Under the pieces are notes generated by a model. It worked only from the letters and a program-made list of their open reading frames with translations, searched no databases and was not told the DNA's origin. A stretch of DNA of 45,032 nucleotides. Origin: Phaseolibacter flectens ATCC 12775. Its GTDB lineage: Bacteria > Pseudomonadota > Gammaproteobacteria > Enterobacterales > Enterobacteriaceae. The stretch is from positions 1 to 45,032 of the forward strand of contig NZ_JAEE01000016.1 of the NCBI RefSeq assembly GCF_000518745.1. Reading direction: 5' to 3'. Both the position numbers and the translations under genes were made by a program. Within the stretch, counting starts at the first letter, position 1. Each line of letters begins with the position of its first letter. Shown here one piece after another: positions 40,316 through 45,032 of the stretch.

Positions 40316-41149
40316 ATCAATACCCTCATATAAGTTGCATAACATTACTTAAATTACCGGAACCGCTTCGAGGTTGATCGCTGTTTGAGTTAATTCGAAA
40401 CGGACATTGAGTGACTTTTCAGGTTAAGGATATCACTGACAAAGTCTAGAGAGGAATACGGTGAGCCGTCACCCTCGCTGAGCCAATGATTCGGTACATC
40501 CCGCATTCTGGCTGGGTCGGTGAAGATAGCCCTTTTGATCTGATAAATCAATATGTCAGTTGTGAGTAAACATTGGTTTTGTCACAGTTAAATCGTCAAT
40601 TAAGTCGAGCGTTCTCTCAATAAAAGGGCCGGTTTTTAGATCAAAACCGATATCAGACTTGGTCTCGACGTTCATTGCAGACAGACTCACCGGGTTTTTT
40701 GTCTGCACTGCTTTTATCTCAATGGAGAACTTTGCATCAATCAGTATGACTCGACAGAGAGAGGATAGACGCTGTGAGTGTTCCTCCACAGTCACCGACT
40801 GACTGTCCGTGAAATACCCTGTCGTTATCTGCGCCTGAATTCGTTATGGAGTTAAGGTGCGACAAGGCATTATTTTGCTGATGTATGCTTTCATTGACTG
40901 TGTTCTAGTCACGGAGATCGGCAATCCAATCCACATCACTGACTATCAGTGAGGCGCGTCAAATCGTTCAGGGTCTTTTTTTTTACTGAGCTTGGTTGAG
41001 AGAGTCTGATCGCAACACCCTTGTTATCTGATGACTGATGTCATACTAAAAGGCAGACAAAAACAGGTTTGCTATCGCGTTGCGGGATTTGGCTGACGGG
41101 TGCCTTAAGTGTGGGTAATCGAGGTAGAGTCAATAATATCAACAAGTTA
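40316..41149. other. Unassigned intergenic DNA between rcsF and metQ
   Basis: About 0.83 kb where E. coli has under 0.2 kb. One minus-strand ORF of 79 codons (40556-40795, from TVEEHSQRL to KPMFTHN) has no recognised family and no clear ribosome-binding site, so it is not called. No RNA gene, IS inverted repeats or arrays were seen. Part of it must carry the rcsF-trmO promoter. It may be an eroded lineage-specific gene. Confidence 0.5.
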
Positions 41150-41179
41150 AAATATCAAAAGCGGCCAGTTAGGCCGCTT
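41150..41179 (-). terminator. Rho-independent terminator of metNIQ
   Basis: On the minus strand AAGCGGCC, loop TAACT, GGCCGCTT is followed by TTGATATTTT. The perfect 8-bp stem begins 31 bases after the metQ stop. Confidence 0.87.
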
Positions 41180-41210
41180 GAATCGCGAGGTCATTCATAA
41201 ACAGGGTGCG

Positions 41211-42029
41211 TTACCAACCTTTTACCGCGCCACCATTGAAAATTTTGTCGGCACTGGCTGCGACGTCATCCGATTGATAGGCTTCAACGAATTTTTTAAC
41301 ATTTTCCGCTGTTTTGTTATCTTCACGAGTGACAATCAAGTTAACGTAGGGGGAATTTTTATCTTCGACAAAAATCCCATCTTTGGCTGGTGTCAGGCCA
41401 ATTTGGCTTGCATACGTTGTATTAATGACAGCCAAGGCAATTTTGTCATCTTCCAATGAACGAGGTAATTGCGGTGCTTCCAGCTCAACAATTTTTAGAT
41501 GTTTCGGGTTATTCACGATATCCAAAGAGGTTGGCAATAAACCGGTTCCCTGTTTTAGCGTGATAAGTTTGGTATTTTGCAGTAACAGTAAGGCACGTCC
41601 AAGGTTGGTGGGATCATTCGGGATCGCAATTTGAGCGCCATCAGCTAACTGACTCAGGTTTTTTATTTTCTTAGAATACCCGGCAAGAGGATAGACGAAG
41701 GTATTGCCGACGGTGGCCAGTTTGTAACCACGATCTTTAATTTGTTGATCAAGAAACGGTTTGTGCTGGAAAACATTGGCATCAATATCCCCTTTACTGA
41801 GTGCTTCATTCGGTAAGACGTAATCATTAAAGGTCACTAACTGTACGTCTAAACCGTATTTCTCTTTTGCTACTTTTTTGGCTGTTTCGGCCACCTGTTG
41901 TTCCGCGCCAGCAATCACACCGACTTTAATATGATTCGGATCCTGTTGAGTTTTCTGGTCACAGCCAGTCAAGGCGAACAGTCCAATTAAAGCACTTGCT
42001 GTCAAAATTTTGTTCAGAGTGAGATTCAT
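41211..42029 (-). CDS. metQ: Methionine-binding lipoprotein MetQ
   Basis: Periplasm-facing D/L-methionine receptor of the MetNIQ ABC importer. The 272-residue precursor has a lipobox LTGC with the lipidated Cys at 23. NlpA-family landmarks are IKVGVIAGAEQQVAE, VQLVTFNDYVLPNEAL, DANVFQHKPFLDQQ, the AIPNDPTNLGRALLLLQ segment and the C-terminal half ending VKGW. Last gene of the operon, ending at a strong terminator. Confidence 0.97.
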   Translation of the reverse strand: MNLTLNKILTASALIGLFALTGCDQKTQQDPNHIKVGVIAGAEQQVAETAKKVAKEKYGLDVQLVTFNDYVLPNEALSKGDIDANVFQHKPFLDQQIKDRGYKLATVGNTFVYPLAGYSKKIKNLSQLADGAQIAIPNDPTNLGRALLLLQNTKLITLKQGTGLLPTSLDIVNNPKHLKIVELEAPQLPRSLEDDKIALAVINTTYASQIGLTPAKDGIFVEDKNSPYVNLIVTREDNKTAENVKKFVEAYQSDDVAASADKIFNGGAVKGW

Positions 42030-42062
42030 TATCTTTCCTTTTTCAAACGTAAAATGACATAG

Positions 42063-42716
42063 TTACTTGTGAGTGACTATGCGAACCAGACGATCGCCGA
42101 GCAGTTGAATCAGATAAACCAAAATAACCAATAAGACCAACACCGTATTCATGACCAGTGCATTGTAACCAATATAGCCATATTGAATACCGATTTGTCC
42201 AAGTCCCCCAGCACCAACAGCGCCACCCATGGCGGAGTAACCAACCAACGTGATAAGAGTAATGGTTGCTGCATTAATCAGACCCGGCAATGATTCAGGT
42301 AACAAGACTTTACTGATAATTTGCAAAGGGGTTGCGCCCATCGCTCTCGAGGCTTCGATAAGACCTGCAGGTAATTCAAGCAAGGTATTTTCGACCATAC
42401 GAGCAATAAAAGGGGCGGCACCAATTGTTAATGGCACGATCGCGGCTTGTAATCCAATGGACGTGCCGACAATAGCACGAGTGAAAGGGATCATCCAAAC
42501 CAGCAAAATAATAAATGGGATCGAACGAAATACATTCACTAAAGCTGATAATAAGCGGTACAGCGATGGATTGTGAATGATCTGTTCTGGTCGAGTGACA
42601 TACAGTAACACCCCAACAGGTAAGCCAAGTACAAAGCCAAAAAAGCCTGATACAAAGGTCATCACCAATGTTTCCCAAATTCCTTGTAACAGCATCATGA
42701 TCATGGCTTCAGACAT
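42063..42716 (-). CDS. metI: Methionine ABC transporter permease MetI
   Basis: Membrane subunit of the methionine importer. The 217 residues equal E. coli, with five predicted membrane helices and the EAA-type loop ([28 protein letters not shown], whose core is [14 protein letters not shown]) that docks on MetN. The start overlaps the metN end by 8 bases. Confidence 0.97.
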   Translation of the reverse strand: MSEAMIMMLLQGIWETLVMTFVSGFFGFVLGLPVGVLLYVTRPEQIIHNPSLYRLLSALVNVFRSIPFIILLVWMIPFTRAIVGTSIGLQAAIVPLTIGAAPFIARMVENTLLELPAGLIEASRAMGATPLQIISKVLLPESLPGLINAATITLITLVGYSAMGGAVGAGGLGQIGIQYGYIGYNALVMNTVLVLLVILVYLIQLLGDRLVRIVTHK

Positions 42717-43740
42717 AGCCGAGTACCTCAGTTTTAACTTGTTTGCTTTTTAGCCACTCAATGGCGGCGGTGGTGTTTTCTACGCTGCCGGCTATTTCTG
42801 TCAGCATAATTCCAAATTTAACGCCGCCTGCATAGTCCATCTGTGCACTAATAATATTACAATCAATGGTAAAGCGACGGGCTGCCTCGGTTAATAGTGG
42901 CGCATCCACGGACTGCCCAGTAAATTCTAAACGTAATAAGGGGATTTTATTGTCTGTGGCTGAGCTGACCAGCCGTTGTTGGTAGTCGGCCGGGATATCT
43001 AAATGTAGGGTAGATTGAATAAATTGTTGGGCAAGTCGGGTTTGAGGATGAGAAAATATCTCACTTACCAGACCTTGTTCAATTAATTCCCCCTCACTGA
43101 TGACTGCCACTTGGTCACAGATTCGTTTAACCACGTCCATTTCATGGGTGATTAATAAGATAGTAATACCCAAACGTTGATTGATATCCTTTAGTAACTC
43201 AAGAATAGATCGAGTCGTCGCGGGATCCAGTGCGCTGGTGGCTTCGTCACACAGTAAAATTTTAGGATCACAGGCGAGGGCTCTGGCAATCGCGACACGT
43301 TGTTTTTGTCCCCCGGATAAATTGGCGGGATAGCTATTGCGTTTATCTGAAAGACCGACTAATTGCAGTAACGCATTCACTTTTTTTTCAATCTGTTGCT
43401 TATCGCATTTTTCCAGCTCCATCGGTAAGGCAATATTGCCAAAGACGGTACGGGAATTGAGTAGATTAAAATGTTGAAATATCATGCCAATATGCCGACG
43501 AGCCAAGGTTAACTCTCGATGCGATAAGTCAGTCAGGCAGATCCCATCAATCATTACTCGACCTTCAGTCGGGCGCTCCAACAGGTTAATACAGCGAATC
43601 AGGGTACTTTTACCTGCGCCGGAATAACCAATAACGCCATAAATCTGTCCTGATGGAACATGCAGGCTGACATGCTTAAGCGCCTGTATTTGCCGTTCAC
43701 CTTGACGAAACACTTTGCTGATGTTTTCTAATTTAATCAT
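42709..43740 (-). CDS. metN: Methionine ABC transporter ATP-binding protein MetN
   Basis: Energises methionine uptake. The 343 residues align end to end with E. coli MetN. Walker [10 protein letters not shown], signature LSGGQKQR and Walker [11 protein letters not shown] are present. The C-terminal NIL domain ([22 protein letters not shown] and [17 protein letters not shown] segments) would give feedback inhibition by methionine. The start codon is fixed by homology, yet it is directly preceded by five copies of ATTAA and no Shine-Dalgarno sequence is visible within 25 bases. A candidate MetJ-controlled promoter lies upstream. Confidence 0.97.
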   Translation of the reverse strand: MIKLENISKVFRQGERQIQALKHVSLHVPSGQIYGVIGYSGAGKSTLIRCINLLERPTEGRVMIDGICLTDLSHRELTLARRHIGMIFQHFNLLNSRTVFGNIALPMELEKCDKQQIEKKVNALLQLVGLSDKRNSYPANLSGGQKQRVAIARALACDPKILLCDEATSALDPATTRSILELLKDINQRLGITILLITHEMDVVKRICDQVAVISEGELIEQGLVSEIFSHPQTRLAQQFIQSTLHLDIPADYQQRLVSSATDNKIPLLRLEFTGQSVDAPLLTEAARRFTIDCNIISAQMDYAGGVKFGIMLTEIAGSVENTTAAIEWLKSKQVKTEVLGYV

Positions 43741-43765
43741 TTAATTTAATTTAATTTAATTTAAT
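43741..43765 (-). repeat. Pentanucleotide repeat (ATTAA)x5 abutting the metN start codon
   Basis: On the minus strand five perfect ATTAA copies end exactly at the metN ATG, filling the place of the ribosome-binding site and spacer. A/T-rich leaders can favour initiation by keeping mRNA unfolded. Slippage here would change the leader without altering the protein. Confidence 0.9.
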
Positions 43766-43819
43766 TTTATGGTTAATTTTTAAGGTGATAGGCCATCGCC
43801 CTCGCCTGAAGTAAATATG

Positions 43820-43848
43820 ATGTTAAGCTATCTAGATGGCTAAATCAA
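43820..43848 (-). promoter_or_regulatory. metNIQ promoter with candidate MetJ operator in the spacer
   Basis: On the minus strand TTGATT (43848-43843), a 17-base spacer and TAACAT (43825-43820) form a 4/6 plus 4/6 sigma-70 promoter. The spacer (43826-43841) contains two adjacent 8-mers, AGCTATCT and AGATGGCT as read on the plus strand, that match the met box AGACGTCT at 5/8 and 6/8; the met-box pattern is palindromic. This is the expected place for MetJ-SAM repression of metN. The leader to the ATG would be about 70 bases. Confidence 0.5.
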
Positions 43849-44070
43849 TCAGAGCATCATCAAATGCCGCGATCGATGACGAATAAAAAGACATGGCTTA
43901 CGTTAAGTCCCCTTTGTTACTGAAATGACCCAATACTGAGTGGGTATGGGATCGGCACAGATGAAGGGATCCCGTGATTACTGACTGAAAAGGTGTGATG
44001 ATTATTCCAATACTCAGGCATAACATGCGATACTGACGCTGTCTTTTATGTCTACTGGGAGTAACTCAGC

Positions 44071-44637
44071 GTGGCCAATACCCTTGCTGCAATATTTTTA
44101 GATCGTGATGGCACTATTAATGTGGATCATGGTTATGTACACCAAATTGATGATTTTCAGTTTATTGACGGTAGTATCGAAGCAATGCAGCGGTTAAAAC
44201 AGCAAGGTTTTTCGCTGGTTGTTGTGACCAACCAATCCGGCATTGCGAGAGGGCGCTTTACTGAAGCGCAATTTATGGCATTAACAGAATGGATGGACTG
44301 GTCACTGGCTGATAGAGGGGTGGAGTTGGATGGGATTTATTATTGTCCGCATCATCCCGAAGGACAAATCTCCGAGCTTGCCATCACTTGCGATTGTCGC
44401 AAACCACAACCCGGCATGTTTTTCAGTGCCCAGCAGCAATTGGGTATTGATTTATCCGCTTCTTGGATGGTGGGTGACAGGCTGGAAGATATGCAGTCAG
44501 CGAGAGCGGCAGGCATTGGCCACTGTATTTTAGTTCGTTCAGGCCAACCATTCACCGCAGAAGCAGAAGCGGCCGCCGATGCGATATTAGAAAGTCTGGC
44601 TGAATTACCGGCCTTTATTGAGGGTAATAAAGGCTAA
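44071..44637 (+). CDS. gmhB: D-glycero-beta-D-manno-heptose 1,7-bisphosphate 7-phosphatase
   Basis: Dephosphorylates heptose bisphosphate for the ADP-heptose used in LPS inner core. The GTG start at 44071 follows GGGAG by 9 bases and gives 188 residues (E. coli 191). HAD-family motifs are the nucleophile/acid pair Asp11 and Asp13 in [21 protein letters not shown], the zinc-binding Cys/His loop YYCPHHPEG to CDCRKP, and MVGDRLEDM. It precedes an rRNA operon, the E. coli gmhB-rrnH order. Confidence 0.96.
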   Translation: MANTLAAIFLDRDGTINVDHGYVHQIDDFQFIDGSIEAMQRLKQQGFSLVVVTNQSGIARGRFTEAQFMALTEWMDWSLADRGVELDGIYYCPHHPEGQISELAITCDCRKPQPGMFFSAQQQLGIDLSASWMVGDRLEDMQSARAAGIGHCILVRSGQPFTAEAEAAADAILESLAELPAFIEGNKG

Positions 44638-44672
44638 TTAGCTGAAAAAATAGCCGCTTATTGCGTTTTTTT
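44626..44672 (+). terminator. Probable gmhB terminator
   Basis: AATAA-A-GGCTA (44626-44636) pairs with TAGCC-GC-TTATT (44651-44662) with a small internal bulge, followed by GCG and seven T. It overlaps the gmhB stop. Confidence 0.6.
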
Positions 44673-44712
44673 ATCTTTTTACCTTTTATTGTATTTTTTT
44701 ATGGGTTGGGGG

Positions 44713-44740
44713 TTGCGCTTCTCAAATAAATCCCTATACT
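44713..44740 (+). promoter_or_regulatory. rRNA operon promoter P1
   Basis: TTGCGC, a 16-base spacer, TATACT and the discriminator GCGCCTCCACTGACA closely match enterobacterial rrn P1 promoters. The AT-rich tract at 44665-44700 upstream is suited to be an UP element. Confidence 0.88.
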
Positions 44741-44867
44741 GCGCCTCCACTGACAGGGAACAGGCGCTGATAAAAGGGTGTGTGACTTGAAAGTAAAGCA
44801 AACAAATAAGCCGGTAGCGTGAAGAAAATTTTGCGGTGCGGGTTGGAGAAAAATCTTCAAAAAGAGA

Positions 44868-44895
44868 TTGACTCCTGAGATGGAAAGGGTAATAT
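44868..44895 (+). promoter_or_regulatory. rRNA operon promoter P2
   Basis: TTGACT, a 16-base spacer and TAATAT followed by ACGCCACCTCG. It lies about 155 bases after P1, in the usual P1-P2 arrangement. Confidence 0.85.
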
Positions 44896-44933
44896 ACGCC
44901 ACCTCGCAACCGAGCTGTAAAGCCAGTTGCAAC

Positions 44934-44944
44934 GCTCTTTAACA
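44934..44944 (+). promoter_or_regulatory. rRNA leader boxA antitermination element
   Basis: GCTCTTTAACA is the NusB/NusE-binding boxA of rRNA leaders. The remaining leader runs to the window end at 45032. The 16S rRNA gene itself (starting with a TGAAGAGTTTGATC-type sequence) is not reached, so no rRNA is annotated. Confidence 0.85.
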
Positions 44945-45032
44945 ATTTATCAGACAATCTGTGTGGGCACTCGCAAGGTTGATATCACAAAAAAACTTTG
45001 TAGTATCAAGACTTGAAGAGTGACACTGAAAA

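Noticed and set aside
44945-45032. 16S rRNA gene start
   Set aside because: The sequence is still rRNA leader; the conserved 16S 5' end does not occur before the window ends.

Overview
The window is a 45 kb chromosomal segment of a gammaproteobacterium of the order Enterobacterales. Gene content, gene order and protein lengths closely follow the Escherichia coli/Yersinia stretch that runs from erpA to the rRNA operon after gmhB. Several genes usually present in that stretch are missing or decayed: clcA, yadS, btuF, cdaR, ldcC and nlpE are absent, and yaeR and yaeP survive only as eroded remnants. Gene-poor DNA sits where coding sequence would be expected. This points to a lineage undergoing genome reduction, such as a facultative insect symbiont related to Yersiniaceae or Hafniaceae. 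I cannot name a genus from the sequence alone.

Layout. 1-1398: the end of a pilus operon with two tandem type IVb (bundlin/BfpA-like) prepilins. 1428-4347: about 2.9 kb of gene-poor, AT-rich DNA with short repeats and one small membrane-protein ORF. 4348-9290: erpA, mtnN, dgt (followed by a decayed tandem copy of its own 3' end), degP and yaeH. 9503-13978: dapD, glnD and map on the minus strand. 14132-33928: the long plus-strand housekeeping block rpsB-tsf-pyrH-frr-dxr-uppS-cdsA-rseP-bamA-skp-lpxD-fabZ-lpxA-lpxB-rnhB-dnaE-accA. 33995-37297: yaeR pseudogene, tilS, rof, a probable yaeP remnant, yaeQ and arfB. 37353-43740: proS, trmO, rcsF, an 0.83 kb stretch of unknown DNA, and the metNIQ methionine importer on the minus strand. 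44071-45032: gmhB, then the P1/P2 promoters and antitermination leader of an rRNA operon whose 16S gene lies just beyond the right edge.

How the genes work together. The central block couples translation (S2, EF-Ts, RRF), UMP and isoprenoid supply (pyrH, dxr, uppS), phospholipid and lipid A synthesis (cdsA, lpxD, fabZ, lpxA, lpxB, accA) and outer-membrane protein assembly and its stress response (rseP, bamA, skp, degP, rcsF). gmhB adds the heptose branch of LPS. A complete envelope-building set is therefore intact while peripheral transporters and enzymes have been lost.

Main observations: (i) paired bundlin-like pilins with nearly identical N-terminal modules and divergent C-terminal domains; (ii) a 152-bp tandem duplication of the dgt 3' end; (iii) a strongly supported yaeR pseudogene and a more tentative yaeP remnant at their E. 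coli positions; (iv) a pentanucleotide repeat that fills the ribosome-binding region of metN, downstream of a promoter whose spacer holds a candidate MetJ operator. I found no convincing wholly new system. The least explained DNA is 1428-4347 and 40316-41149.
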